A DNA stretch of 64,000 bases from positions 32,402,423 to 32,466,422 of the forward strand of contig OX424566.1 of assembly GCA_949152475.1 (NCBI GenBank). The letters are read 5' to 3'. The position numbers were made by a program, and so were the translations under genes. The notes below the pieces were generated by a model. It was not told the origin of the DNA. It was given only the letters and a program-made list of their open reading frames with translations, and made no database searches. Positions 54,446-64,000 of the stretch are shown here, in pieces; positions within the stretch are counted from its first letter, which is position 1, and each line of letters begins with the position of its first letter. This DNA comes from Terebella lapidaria. Taxonomy: Eukaryota; Annelida; Polychaeta; Terebellida; Terebellidae.

Positions 54446-57084
54446 ACCCCCTTCTTACAATGTTGGTCCCCAACATGTTCCGCCCGCGCCCAAAACAGCC
54501 AAAACCCGACGAAGGCTTCGCATGGCGGGGTCCGGAAGAAGGCAAGATGGCAACACCCGGAAGTCACGGCGCAAGACTAGGACTTTAAGAGTCCCTTTTG
54601 GAAGAATGGGGAACTACCCCCGGACTTACGGAGTAAACTATAACGCGCTTTGCAATTTTGAATAAACCCTCATAAACAAGCTAAAATTTTGACCGAGGTG
54701 GTCCAAAACCGTGTGATGACCTTGGAAGGTCATCCGTTATAAAAGGACGGTGTGCCGAGTCTTTGGAATATTTTTAAGGTTAGACTTTAAATTTAGAAAT
54801 TTTGTAAAACGACACACCGAGTGATCAAAAGTGATAGTACCTCTAAAAAGGGGTTGCCGGCCGCCCTACCGACCGGCACCTCAGACCCGCAGGACGGATC
54901 TGAGGCAGGGCGGAGCCGCGGAAGCGGCTCCGGCTCGTCCGCACGGACATACATATGCCTGACAGACATACATACACCTGCGGACAGCTGTCGCAGACAG
55001 CTACAATAGCCAATGCGGCAAGCCGCACTGACTGCCGGTATCGGCGTACTACTACCCGGGCAGGCCAGTGCAGAGACGCGCAGACAGGCGGACATCCACA
55101 AACGAATGCGGACACCCGTCCATCAGCACATCCCTAACACGGCTCGCACGGGGAATTCACCACCGGCAAAAACACTCGCATCTCAACACCGGCCACGCGG
55201 ATCCGTTAGGACCCAGCGCTGCAGCAGCGGACGAAACACGAATGGCACATTACAAATGCGCTACACATCTGGAGATTAAATAAATAATCCGGGTTCGACA
55301 TTGTTGTATAAATATACATGCAACAAATGTTGACAGCTATTCTACACGCGTAGCAGCGCACGCGGAGTCACTGAAAACTTCTGTCCCCGCTCAAAATGAC
55401 ACATTGCTCGAACCAAAATTCAAACACTAAAAACTCATGCGGAAACAATCATTTCCCTCCGGTGACTCCTCACACTCCATGTATACGGGTAGAAAATGTA
55501 TTTCTATCCCGGGGGACCTCGCAAATATATATTGTAATTAAGATTAGTCATTCGCTTTAGCGTCCGCACCGGCGGTCAATGACGTAAAATTAATCACACA
55601 GCAAGGTGGAAATTGGGCTTAAAATTGACAGTAACCACTAACTTGTGGTTGTTACGATTATGTCAGACGAAAACAACAATAAATTGTCATTCTCCAGTCT
55701 TTTCGGATATGCACATCAATCCGTCACTGTCAAAATTAACGCAATTCCTTACACCCCTCTTTCGAGAGCGGAAATCTCCCGATTTCTTACTCTCTATTGC
55801 ACCGGAAAAGGAAATTTCACATACTTGTCTCAATTGTGTCATTAATCGAGCAAGAACAGAATTCTCCAGAGACATGCCGCACACTTGTGGCTTATATAAT
55901 CCACTCACTAAATAATAAGGTGAGATGGAAAATAAACAAAATCACTCCCCATAGCCGCTGGTACGCTTACAGGGCGATCGGACATACCCATGACGTCCGG
56001 ACAGACAATTGGGCGCCCTATGGGCGGTAGCGACCCGCCCACTACAACCCCAACGTACAGCCCGACCGCGGAGCGGTGTCCGGTCCAACCCAGAGCCAAT
56101 CCAAACGACTACCGGAGCGCGGAACCAATAGATTAGACGCGGAGCCGGCATGGTCCGTAGCCCCTATGGCTAGGGGGAACGTGCCCGTCATGCCGGCGCC
56201 CAATCTAGAGGATCCCTAACATGATGAAATCAATAGCCGGCGGACGTCCGGAACTGCCCGCGGACGGAGTCCAGAACGAACGCCCACCATAAATTTGGCA
56301 TATTGACCTTATCCAATGACAATGATAGGGATTAAAAGCCACAAAGCATGCTGCGCATGTACAATACGACCCCCTTCTTAGAAAGGGGCCGGGGATCCGG
56401 TCATCCCGGCCAGACCGCGTATTATAAGGTGCGATCCGGACGAAAATGAGCGTCCCCCACTGCCGCGGCTGGTCCGCACGCGCGGACTTAACAGCCGGTC
56501 CATTATAAATAATGGTAAACGGTTTCCTGCCGTAGAAACCTTAAACTACTATAACCGCAATTACAGTAGTGGCGCACGGGGGATAACTACACCGAAGTGC
56601 GTCATCTTAAAGCGTCCGGACGCCGGACGAGTCACGCGGACGAACCGCAGACATCAGTCCTCACATCCGGATGCTATCCCCGCGTCCAGTAGCCAGTTCC
56701 CAAATCCGTGGGAAGGCGCTTCTCCCGTAGCGGACGTAAATCCCAACCTTAGTCTGGCCACATAAGAGGTTGTTCCGGGACCAGGGGCGTCCGGCCGAAT
56801 CACAAAATTCGTCCGGCCAGCGTAACCGTGTGGCGGATTACGCCGGACAGCCGTCCACAATGTGCGGACAGGCCATCCGCACGTCCCTGGTGCTGGAAAC
56901 TACAGGAGGGCGGATGCGGAGCGGAGGCGTTACGACGCAAAGATATCCGCGGACCCTCAACTCCGGAGATAGCCACAAAGTGACCGCTCACGGAGGAAAG
57001 TCGTGCGGATCCTCACGGAACGACCTAAAATCCATCCCTGGTGTGATAGATGGATACCGCAGACGCATCCGCATGGGCGGAACG
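54446..57084 (-). other. Gypsy non-coding region between pol and the 3' LTR edge
   Basis: This 2.6-kb GC-rich stretch has no retroviral domain on either strand. Short open frames are incidental. It contains the two polypurine-like sites and a plus-strand TATAAAAGG at 54737, opposite to the element's coding direction. Part or all of it may be LTR. Confidence 0.6.
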
Positions 57085-60000
57085 TTAATCCCACCCATAC
57101 CGGGACGGCGCACGAGGTTTACGGCGTGGCCGCCCGTCATCCGCAGGTGGTGGAGGGAGCGGGGGTACCTGCGGATCGCCGAGATCTGGTTCAAAGTCGT
57201 CCGGACCGTCATCCGACGGGTCAGAGAGGTCCGGAAGACCCACCATACGGCGTACACGCTCGTCCGGAGTCCGCGGATGCTGACCGGACGGATCCCATAC
57301 GGGAGCATCATCCGGTTCCGCATCTTGAATTAGCGGATCCATGACAAGCGGGCCTTCGTACTTCTTCAGGTTATCTATGTGAACCACCAGAACCCTGTCC
57401 GGGTCGGAGTCCCTCCGGATCCGGTAGTCCACGTCCGTAACCCTCTTAAGCACTGTAAACGGCCCTATCCACGGCTTAGCAAACTTGTTACCTTGCTTAA
57501 GCGGTGGGTAATAGTAGCGCACCTTGTCGCCTTCCGCGAAAGCGGGCCTAGCCTTAGCATGGGCATCATGGGCAGCATGGGCATCATAGGCTCGTTTCTG
57601 CCGGATAGCGGACTTGTCAAGGCGCGCCCGCGCGAAATCATGAGCGTTCGCCAGGGCACGGCGAACCCACTCCACGTACTCCGGACCGCACTGAGGTACC
57701 GCGCCGGTCTCTGCCGCAGTTGGATACATGATATCCACGGGCAGATTTAGCTCCCGGCCGTACAACATCGCGTGCGGCGTAACTCCGGTCGAGGAGTGGA
57801 CCGACGACCGGTACGCCATTAAGACGTACGGGAGGTGGTCATCCCAATCATTCGCACGGTCATTCACAAAGGCCGCCAGCATATTGAGGACCGATCGATT
57901 GAAGCGTTCGACCTGGCCATCAGACTGGGGCCTGTAAGGGGTGGTCCGGACCTTGGTACTGCCCAGCATCTGTGCTAGGCCCCGGAACAGGTTGCTTTCA
58001 AATTGCGTGCCCTGATCCGAGTGTACCTGCTTAGGTACGCCATGGTACACCACCCATCTATTTACCAGCAACCGAGCTACCTCGTCCGCAGTCTGGCGGC
58101 GCAGCGGGTACGCGTCGGTATATTTGGTGAAATAGTCGGAAATCACCAGGATGTACCGGAAACCACGCGGGGTGACCCGATGGGTATCCAGTATATCCAA
58201 AGCTATCCGATCAAACGGCGCGCCAGCCTTAACCGTGGTTAAGGGGTGGCGGCCAGGAGCCGGAACTCCTTTCCGAGCTTGACACCGTGGGCAGGCTGCG
58301 CACCACCGTTGCACGTCCAAACTGCTACCAGGCCAATGAAAGCGCTGTTGTAGCCTATGGACGGTCCTCCGGATTCCCAAGTGACCGGTCACCCGGAGGT
58401 CATGCAACTGGTGGAGTACTTCTTTCCGCAGCTCCGCCGGAAGCACCAACTGCCATATAGGAGGCAGTGGAGTCGGTGGCTCATAGCGCCGGTACAAGAG
58501 GCCATCCCTCAAGGAGAGCCTTTCCCACTGGGAGATGAGAGACTGGGTCTCCTCCCTGTAGGTTTTCCGCTCATCCTTAGAGGGTTTCTGGCCGGCCTCA
58601 AGGGCTTGGATTACCGGTGCCAGAGCACTGTCAGCTCTCTGCTTCGCAGCCAGCTGCGCCGGAGAGTAGCCACCTAGGTAATTAGGCCCCTCATCCGACG
58701 CGTCCGACTGCGCCGCAGCGGCCATCACCACAGGGGGTAAGGACCGCTCATACTCAGACTCGTCCGTGGACGAGGGTACCCACGAGGAGTACACCGCCGG
58801 ACTTGAGGAAGACTCGCTGGAGCTGAGCCGCACCTCCGCTTCAAACGCGGGACGCCAACGCCGGTAACGGCGGGTCCTCGCGCGGGAGTGAACTCCTGCT
58901 GCTCCGGCCGCCGTGTTGTTAGAGGGGGCGGCGGCCTGCGGTCTCCCCGGAAGGTCCACTTCCGAGTCTGAGGAAGAATCCGCGGCGTGCTGGAATGGAG
59001 CCATCCCTGCACAGCCAGGATTCTTGCACTTATGACAACGGGACAAGCCGTCCGCGTTGCCGTGCAACTTACCGGCGCGGTGCTCAATTTTCATGTCATA
59101 CTCTTGGAGTTTGACGAGCCACCGGGCCACCAAGCCGTCGGCCTCACTATAGTTGAGGAGCCATCTCAGCGAACCGTGGTCGGTCCGCAAGCGGAAATGG
59201 CGTCCCAACAGATAGTGCCGGAAGCGCTTGGTCATAGTAACAACCGCGAGCAACTCGCGGTGCGTGGTACAGTAGTTCATTTGAGAGCGGCTGAGAGCCA
59301 CACTCGCATAAGCTACTACCCGCTCCTGCCCGTCCACGATCTGCGAGAGGACACCGCCGAGTGCAAAGTTACTCGCGTCAGTGTCCAGGATGAACTCGCA
59401 ATCCGGACGAGGGTGCCGCAGCACCGGCGCATCTGCGAAAGCCCTCCGGAGTTCCGCGAAGGCAGTTACCTGCTCTTCAGACCAGATGAAGTCGGCGCCC
59501 TTTTCCGTAAGGATAGTAAGGGGGCGCGCAACCTCCGCAAAGCCTCGCACGAACCGGCGGTGGTAACTCGCGAAGCCCAAAAAGGACATCACGTCCGCCA
59601 CGTTGCAAGGCCGAGGCCAGTTCTTGACGGCCTCTAGCTTTTTAGGATCTGGCCTAACTCCGGTGCCCGTTACCATGAAGCCCAAGTACAGGATCTCCTG
59701 CGCGAAAAGTTCGCATTTACTTGGCTTCAATTTGAGCCCTGCTCCGCGGATGCGATGGAGTACCATCTGGAGGTTGGTGAGGGTTTCCTCGAATGACCGG
59801 CCATACACGACGACATCGTCGATGTAGACCATACATCGCTTCCAGAGGAACCCTTTAAGTACCATCTCCATGAGGCGCTCGAACGTCGCTGGAGCGTTAC
59901 AGAGCCCAAACGGCATTACCTTAAATTGGTAGAGCCCGTTCTTAGTAACGAAGGCAGTCTTCGCCCTATCACTCTCCTCCATCTCGACCTGCCAATACCC

Positions 60001-61395
60001 GGAGGCCAGATCCAGAGCACAGAAGTAGTGCGATCCGGCCAGGGAATCGAAGGTGTCTTCGATGTGTGGGAGAGGATATGAGTCCTTCCGCGTGACATCG
60101 TTAAGCTTACGATAATCGACGCAGAACCTCCACGAGCCATCCTTCTTCTTCACCATAACCACAGGACTTGCCCAGGGGCTGTCACTAGGTTCGATGATGT
60201 CTAGCTCGAGCATCTTCTGCACCTCCCGGTCAATGACCTCTTGGTGCACTATCGCTGCTCGCCGTAGACGTTGTTTGATCGGACGCTCGTCCAGGAGGTC
60301 GATGCGGTGTTTGGCAACGTCTGTCTTGCCGACCGCACCGTCCGGACCCATAAACACATCCGCATACTGCCGCAACAGTCTGCGGAGCGCCTGGCGCTGC
60401 TCTCCACCCAGCCGGTCCTTCGGAACCAGAGATTCCAGATGGTCCGGCAGGGTGAACGGATCATCTCCGGCGGCCGCCGCCGCGCCACGGCAGACTGGAT
60501 CGTCGGGGATGACACGACTAGACGACGCGGGCACAGCTGTAGCTGCTAGGTACCCGCGCCGCAGCACAACGGGTGAGTCCGTGGGATTCACCACGAGAAG
60601 GGGCATCATGCGGGCGTCGGACTTGACCAAGGTCCCGCCCAACACGAGCCCAGTTCCCTTAGCGAAACTGCTCACCGGCTGTACTATACACGGACGACCC
60701 TCGAGGGGCATGCGGGGACGACGCGGCCGCGCCTCGATGATCATCTCGCTCATTGGCGGCACCACAGTGGTGCGCGCCACCCGCATTTGGAATGAATGCG
60801 CCGGACCCATGCGGAAGAGGTAGTGTGTGTCCTCTCCCATCCGGAACTCACCCGCACTGAAGTTGGCGGTGACCCGGTGGGCCCGAAGAAAATTCATCCC
60901 AATAATCCCGGCCGCTCCAATGTCTGCGACGATTGCCTCTGTCGGATACACCTTGTCCCCAAGTGTAACAGGCAACTCGACGATACCGTAGACACGGATG
61001 CGGTTGTTACCGGCCCCGTAGAGCTGGTAAGGACCGGGATCTCGCAACTCAAGGTTGCGGAGCACGGGTTCCTTCCGGAACGTTCCTATGGCTATGACGG
61101 TGACCTCCGAGCCTGAGTCTACAAGGAACCGGACCGGCTCCCGCCCGAGTGGCAGGGGCAGGTACCAGCAAGTGTCCTTGACCAGTGCGTTTCTTGAACG
61201 GTATCTTTCGCACGCACTGGGCCCATTCTCGGAGTCCTCGTGATCCGCCTCAGCCGCGGACGAGCCAGACTGATCCTCAAGGACCACTTCCGGAGAAGTT
61301 ATATCTACTTGAGGTTCGTCCAGTTCATCCGTAGGTGGGGCGGCATCCGTTGCCACGGAACAACTGTCCTCGGACGTAGTGTTGGTCGCCACCAC
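57085..61395 (-). CDS. Gypsy pol polyprotein (PR-RT-RH-IN)
   Basis: This is a 1436-codon open frame. The aspartic protease is near residue 90 (RFLVDSGSEVTVIAIG). RT lies at about 395-570, with SPVVMVKKKDGSWRFCVDYR, FCALDLASGYWQVEM, MPFGLCNAPATF and catalytic YIDDVVVYG. RNase H follows, with FILDTDASNFALGG and RTDHGSLRWLL. The integrase zinc finger (HQLHDLRVTGHLG…CAACPRCQ) is followed by the catalytic core (ALDILDTHRVTPRG, HSDQGTQFES, PQSDGQVERFNR). The C-terminus has a GPFTVLKRV-type GPY/F module. No chromodomain is recognised. Pol lies in a different frame from gag and begins close to its end, as in relatives that use ribosomal frameshifting. All domains are present. Confidence 0.93.
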   Translation of the reverse strand: MVATNTTSEDSCSVATDAAPPTDELDEPQVDITSPEVVLEDQSGSSAAEADHEDSENGPSACERYRSRNALVKDTCWYLPLPLGREPVRFLVDSGSEVTVIAIGTFRKEPVLRNLELRDPGPYQLYGAGNNRIRVYGIVELPVTLGDKVYPTEAIVADIGAAGIIGMNFLRAHRVTANFSAGEFRMGEDTHYLFRMGPAHSFQMRVARTTVVPPMSEMIIEARPRRPRMPLEGRPCIVQPVSSFAKGTGLVLGGTLVKSDARMMPLLVVNPTDSPVVLRRGYLAATAVPASSSRVIPDDPVCRGAAAAAGDDPFTLPDHLESLVPKDRLGGEQRQALRRLLRQYADVFMGPDGAVGKTDVAKHRIDLLDERPIKQRLRRAAIVHQEVIDREVQKMLELDIIEPSDSPWASPVVMVKKKDGSWRFCVDYRKLNDVTRKDSYPLPHIEDTFDSLAGSHYFCALDLASGYWQVEMEESDRAKTAFVTKNGLYQFKVMPFGLCNAPATFERLMEMVLKGFLWKRCMVYIDDVVVYGRSFEETLTNLQMVLHRIRGAGLKLKPSKCELFAQEILYLGFMVTGTGVRPDPKKLEAVKNWPRPCNVADVMSFLGFASYHRRFVRGFAEVARPLTILTEKGADFIWSEEQVTAFAELRRAFADAPVLRHPRPDCEFILDTDASNFALGGVLSQIVDGQERVVAYASVALSRSQMNYCTTHRELLAVVTMTKRFRHYLLGRHFRLRTDHGSLRWLLNYSEADGLVARWLVKLQEYDMKIEHRAGKLHGNADGLSRCHKCKNPGCAGMAPFQHAADSSSDSEVDLPGRPQAAAPSNNTAAGAAGVHSRARTRRYRRWRPAFEAEVRLSSSESSSSPAVYSSWVPSSTDESEYERSLPPVVMAAAAQSDASDEGPNYLGGYSPAQLAAKQRADSALAPVIQALEAGQKPSKDERKTYREETQSLISQWERLSLRDGLLYRRYEPPTPLPPIWQLVLPAELRKEVLHQLHDLRVTGHLGIRRTVHRLQQRFHWPGSSLDVQRWCAACPRCQARKGVPAPGRHPLTTVKAGAPFDRIALDILDTHRVTPRGFRYILVISDYFTKYTDAYPLRRQTADEVARLLVNRWVVYHGVPKQVHSDQGTQFESNLFRGLAQMLGSTKVRTTPYRPQSDGQVERFNRSVLNMLAAFVNDRANDWDDHLPYVLMAYRSSVHSSTGVTPHAMLYGRELNLPVDIMYPTAAETGAVPQCGPEYVEWVRRALANAHDFARARLDKSAIRQKRAYDAHAAHDAHAKARPAFAEGDKVRYYYPPLKQGNKFAKPWIGPFTVLKRVTDVDYRIRRDSDPDRVLVVHIDNLKKYEGPLVMDPLIQDAEPDDAPVWDPSGQHPRTPDERVRRMVGLPDLSDPSDDGPDDFEPDLGDPQVPPLPPPPADDGRPRRKPRAPSRYGWD

Positions 61396-61403
61396 GTCCG
61401 AGT

Positions 61404-63845
61404 TCAGTTTCCCTGCCGTGAGGGACGGCCCTGTTGTCCCGCGGGACCAGGCCGGGAGTAGTTACTCCGGCGCGGACTGGGGAGGACCCCCTGGTATCCG
61501 CGTGCCCGCAAGCGTTCCAACAACTCCGGACACTTCAGCCAAAAGTGTCCCTGTTTTCCGCAGAAATAACAGGGACGGTTCTGAGCTGGTCCGGATGTGA
61601 ACGCACAGCATTCAGCGGGCCCCGGAGTGTCGATCCCAGCGCAGTACGCAATCATCTGCGCAGCGCTGAAATCATACTCGTCATAGTCGTACTCATCCGG
61701 AGATGAGGACGGCGCGGCAACCGGTGCCGCCTGTGCGGGCATCCTTGCGGAGGGTGCCGGCGCACTAACCCACTGCGGGTTAGGTTCCCTGGTGGGCTCC
61801 GGGTAAACCGGGGCCCGCCACGGGGTGACCTGCGATGCTTGGGCAGGAGGCGGAGCCGCCGCTTGCGTGGGGACAGTCGGGGCCGGAGGCGGCTGTCTGG
61901 AATGGACAGCTACCTCTAACGCAAGGGCGGAGTCAATTGCCTCCTCCATCGATCGCTTTTCATTGGTGGCCAGCCCGTAGGCTAAATGGTATGGCTGGCC
62001 ATCGATGAATTGATCGATTAGCATCGGTTCAAACCGACTGGCTTCCATGTCCGGATAAGCTCTCCGGCCGAGTATGCGCAGGTTAAACGCATACTCTGTC
62101 ACGGACTCAGTCGGTAGGCGGATCCGCGCTTTGAACTCCCGTTCAAACTGCCGCCTGTTGGTCGTCGGCGTGAACAGCAAACGAAGTTGACGGGCAACCT
62201 CGCCAAAAGTTACTGTCCCCACCGGCAGACACTGCATCACCCGGAGAGCCTTCCCCTCTAGGCTCCCGGATAGGATGTGTCCGGCTTCCGCCTGGGTCCA
62301 TCCTTCGTACACGGCCGTGCGCCATACTTGGAGTAGATAGTCCTCCAAGTCGGCGTTATCCCCGTTAAAGCGCTTCCGCCAAGATGACTGGTCGGGTCCC
62401 TGGTAGTTAGGGGACCGGAACCGACGGGCGGATCCCGCTCCGGGGTCTTCCGTGTACGCAGGCAACGTGCGGCTGCCACCCGCTCCAATGGCGGAGTCCG
62501 CAGATGCAGACCCACCCGCCGCGGAGGTAGGAGCTGGGTAGGGTACGCTCGCTGCCGGAACCATACTTCCCATGGGCGCACCCTGAATAGGTGCGGACGG
62601 GGCTCCCACCGAACTTACTGGGTAAGCTCCAGGTGGGGTAGCATAGCTAATGTAGCTGGGGGCCGGAGCCACCTGCTGCCACTGCCCGCCCGGCACATAT
62701 TGCATGCCAGGGTACGCCGACCACGTGGCTTGCGCTCCGGCCGTCGGAACGGTCGACGCGGTCGCCAACGTGGTACCCCCGAGTCGCGGAGCGGGCGCGG
62801 ATCCCATTGCGGGGACCACCGGCGCCGGCGGACTCGGTAAAACTGAGGGAGGGGCCGGCGGCCCGGATATCCCTGAACTATAAGCGGCCGACGGATCGAC
62901 GCTCAGACATGACTGATTCTGCTTGAAGTGTTCAAGCGCCTCGGATATCAGCCACCTCTCCCTCTCCGACAAAGGCCCCGAGTGGCCTCGTGTCTGCGGA
63001 GAAGGGGAACGGTTCCGCCGGTCAGATCGTCCCTGATGGGGCGACCGGGCGCGGTCATAGCGCCCTCTGGGGGCCAGCTCACCAAGCGCGTCGGCGAGCT
63101 GGTCTACCACATCACCCGGTGCGGACCGACCAGAGCCCATGCCGGAGGCTCGCGAGGGAGCCCACCCGGCCGGGAGTGGCATCTGGTACTGCTGGTCCGC
63201 CTGTCCAGAAGTGCCCGCAGTAGTTGGCGCTCGATTCCGGACGTCCGGAGACGTCCCACGGAAGAGTGCCGCTTGCCACGGACTCATTCTGGTCCTGGGC
63301 GGGCGCGGCGTAGAGCCGTTACCGGCTCCGCCTACCGCGCCTAACACATCAAGGCCCGGCCTTGATGACAACTCCTGTTGCGGCCCCGCGGGGCTAGACT
63401 CTACGTCCGGAGACGGAGTCAGGGACGCCGGAGTCGACTCCGCAGACTGGGTTCTGTCCGCGGAGGGCTCCGCACGTTCCCTCCGGTCGCCGGAGTCACC
63501 CGAAGGTGTCTCACGGCGGCTGTCGCGCAACCGGGTGTGGTCCGCGACATTACCACCCGTTTCCCTCCCGCTATCTTTACTTTTCTTCGTTTTCTCCTTG
63601 TCCACCATTTTCGAGAAGTCCCAGAGGAGTAAGGAGTCCCCAGGGACGAAGGGGCTACAACTCGGTGACCGTAGGCTGCAATGGGACGCCGTCGGACTGA
63701 TCCTGGTCACGGCACCAATGTAAAGTTCGGCGCCCGCTACAGGGCGCCGCTCTCTACGGTAACAACTACAACCAGGTAACAGCACCTCCGGATCGGATCC
63801 AGAACATGCGGAGCGGGTTCCGCACATCCGGAGCGGGTCCCGCAC
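61404..63845 (-). CDS. Gypsy gag polyprotein
   Basis: This is an 813-codon frame. It has a Pro/Ser/Gly-rich N-terminal half and a retrotransposon-gag-type central domain (WRKRFNGDNADLEDYLLQVW … GHILSGSLEGKALRVMQCLP … RMQFEREFKARI-like, about residues 490-640). A CCHC zinc knuckle, CYFCGKQGHFWLKC, stands near residue 780, and a basic tail follows. It would form the particle and package RNA. The true start may be downstream of the first ATG, because the first codons overlap the LTR (63719 onward). A start at the ATG near 63608 (MVDKEKTKKSKDSG) is more likely. Confidence 0.88.
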   Translation of the reverse strand: MRDPLRMCGTRSACSGSDPEVLLPGCSCYRRERRPVAGAELYIGAVTRISPTASHCSLRSPSCSPFVPGDSLLLWDFSKMVDKEKTKKSKDSGRETGGNVADHTRLRDSRRETPSGDSGDRRERAEPSADRTQSAESTPASLTPSPDVESSPAGPQQELSSRPGLDVLGAVGGAGNGSTPRPPRTRMSPWQAALFRGTSPDVRNRAPTTAGTSGQADQQYQMPLPAGWAPSRASGMGSGRSAPGDVVDQLADALGELAPRGRYDRARSPHQGRSDRRNRSPSPQTRGHSGPLSERERWLISEALEHFKQNQSCLSVDPSAAYSSGISGPPAPPSVLPSPPAPVVPAMGSAPAPRLGGTTLATASTVPTAGAQATWSAYPGMQYVPGGQWQQVAPAPSYISYATPPGAYPVSSVGAPSAPIQGAPMGSMVPAASVPYPAPTSAAGGSASADSAIGAGGSRTLPAYTEDPGAGSARRFRSPNYQGPDQSSWRKRFNGDNADLEDYLLQVWRTAVYEGWTQAEAGHILSGSLEGKALRVMQCLPVGTVTFGEVARQLRLLFTPTTNRRQFEREFKARIRLPTESVTEYAFNLRILGRRAYPDMEASRFEPMLIDQFIDGQPYHLAYGLATNEKRSMEEAIDSALALEVAVHSRQPPPAPTVPTQAAAPPPAQASQVTPWRAPVYPEPTREPNPQWVSAPAPSARMPAQAAPVAAPSSSPDEYDYDEYDFSAAQMIAYCAGIDTPGPAECCAFTSGPAQNRPCYFCGKQGHFWLKCPELLERLRARGYQGVLPSPRRSNYSRPGPAGQQGRPSRQGN
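63700..63717 (-). promoter_or_regulatory. Gypsy primer-binding site, complementary to tRNA-His 3' end
   Basis: On the reverse strand the LTR ends …TTTACA, then one T, then TGGTGCCGTGACCAGGAT. That is the complement of a tRNA ending in TCACGGCACCA, the 3' end of animal tRNA-His. The T-stem part agrees with tRNA-His in part, from memory. Confidence 0.75.
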
Positions 63846-64000
63846 ATCCGGAACGGGTTCCGGAACGAGTCCCGCACATCCGGAACGGGACTCCGCACAT
63901 CCGGAACGGGCCCCGCATATCCGGAACGGGTCCGGCCGTCATACATCACAACATAACACATATCATCATCATCATCTTATCTACAACATGCACATTATAC
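63719..64000 (-). repeat. Gypsy 5' LTR, cut by window edge
   Basis: This is the counterpart of 53585-53869. Differences are about two substitutions and one ATC repeat unit in 282 bp. It continues beyond 64000. Confidence 0.88.

Larger units (their letters stand above)
53585..64000 (-). mobile_element. Ty3/Gypsy LTR retrotransposon, whole-looking and young
   Basis: A minus-strand element extends beyond the right edge. It has terminal repeats that share at least 282 bp, a tRNA-His-type primer-binding site, an open gag with a zinc knuckle, and an open pol with protease, RT, RNase H and integrase in the Gypsy order. GC content is far above the flanks. The visible LTR parts differ at about two bases and one ATC unit, so insertion was recent. 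It looks whole, and no envelope gene is evident. It lies upstream of, and in the same orientation as, the visible FGD-like exons, and may sit in an intron of that gene. Confidence 0.93.

Noticed and set aside
54737-54745. TATAAAAGG as a host promoter
   Set aside because: It lies within the Gypsy element, opposite to its coding direction, with no downstream ORF of note. It is kept only as a remark.
60194-60823. Long plus-strand frames inside the Gypsy pol region
   Set aside because: They are antisense shadows of pol. GC-rich coding DNA often leaves the opposite strand open.

Overview
This is nuclear DNA from an animal. Genes are split by GT/AG introns, intergenic DNA is AT-rich, and several host proteins belong to animal families (kinetochore DSN1, a RING/B-box/NHL TRIM protein, a RhoGEF-PH-FYVE protein, a DUF4806 protein). 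The mobile elements (DIRS, Ty3/Gypsy, a THAP-transposase/YqaJ pair, many palindromic MITE-like elements) fit a marine invertebrate such as a lancelet, hemichordate, echinoderm or lophotrochozoan. The sequence alone does not fix the phylum. No rRNA, tRNA or CRISPR feature was found.

Layout. 1-3838: right end of a DIRS-like retroelement (minus strand), with a 1.96-kb foldback transposon inserted in its terminal repeat and a palindromic MITE nested inside that. 4462-7396: a DIRS fragment lying between two near-identical 250-bp direct repeats. 8220-11905: eleven exons of dsn1 (minus), whose intron upstream of the first visible exon contains a whole-looking 6.26-kb DIRS element (11924-18186). 18187-23871: gene-poor, with palindromes and a GC-rich-TIR element. 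23872-28186: an ISL2EU-like DNA transposon with two convergent genes, a THAP/DDE transposase and a spliced SWIM-YqaJ nuclease. 28283-29517: a tandem-repeat element and a short duplication. 30171-31907: a single-exon acyl-CoA synthetase (minus). 33369-34680: an element carrying clustered NotI palindromes. 35660-39544: a DUF4806 gene (minus) with a run of tandemly duplicated, phase-compatible small exons. 39750-43048: three repeat elements, one of them an identical second copy of a 471-bp repeat found at 34768. 43926-45974: an intronless TRIM-NHL gene (plus). 46783-47640: a palindromic element made of inverted satellite arrays. 48751-53135: the 3' two-thirds of an FGD-like gene (minus). 53585 to beyond 64000: a young, whole-looking Ty3/Gypsy element (minus).

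The host genes are unrelated and show no operon-like arrangement. The strongest theme is how repeats meet host genes. A DIRS element ends 18 nt upstream of a dsn1 exon, a MITE ends 23 nt upstream of an FGD-like exon, another MITE lies in the DUF4806 gene's last intron, and a relic of an LTR/primer-binding-site junction lies in the short intron that splits the FYVE domain. Host exon boundaries were set by splice-site sequence, reading phase continuity and family resemblance. No transcript evidence was available.
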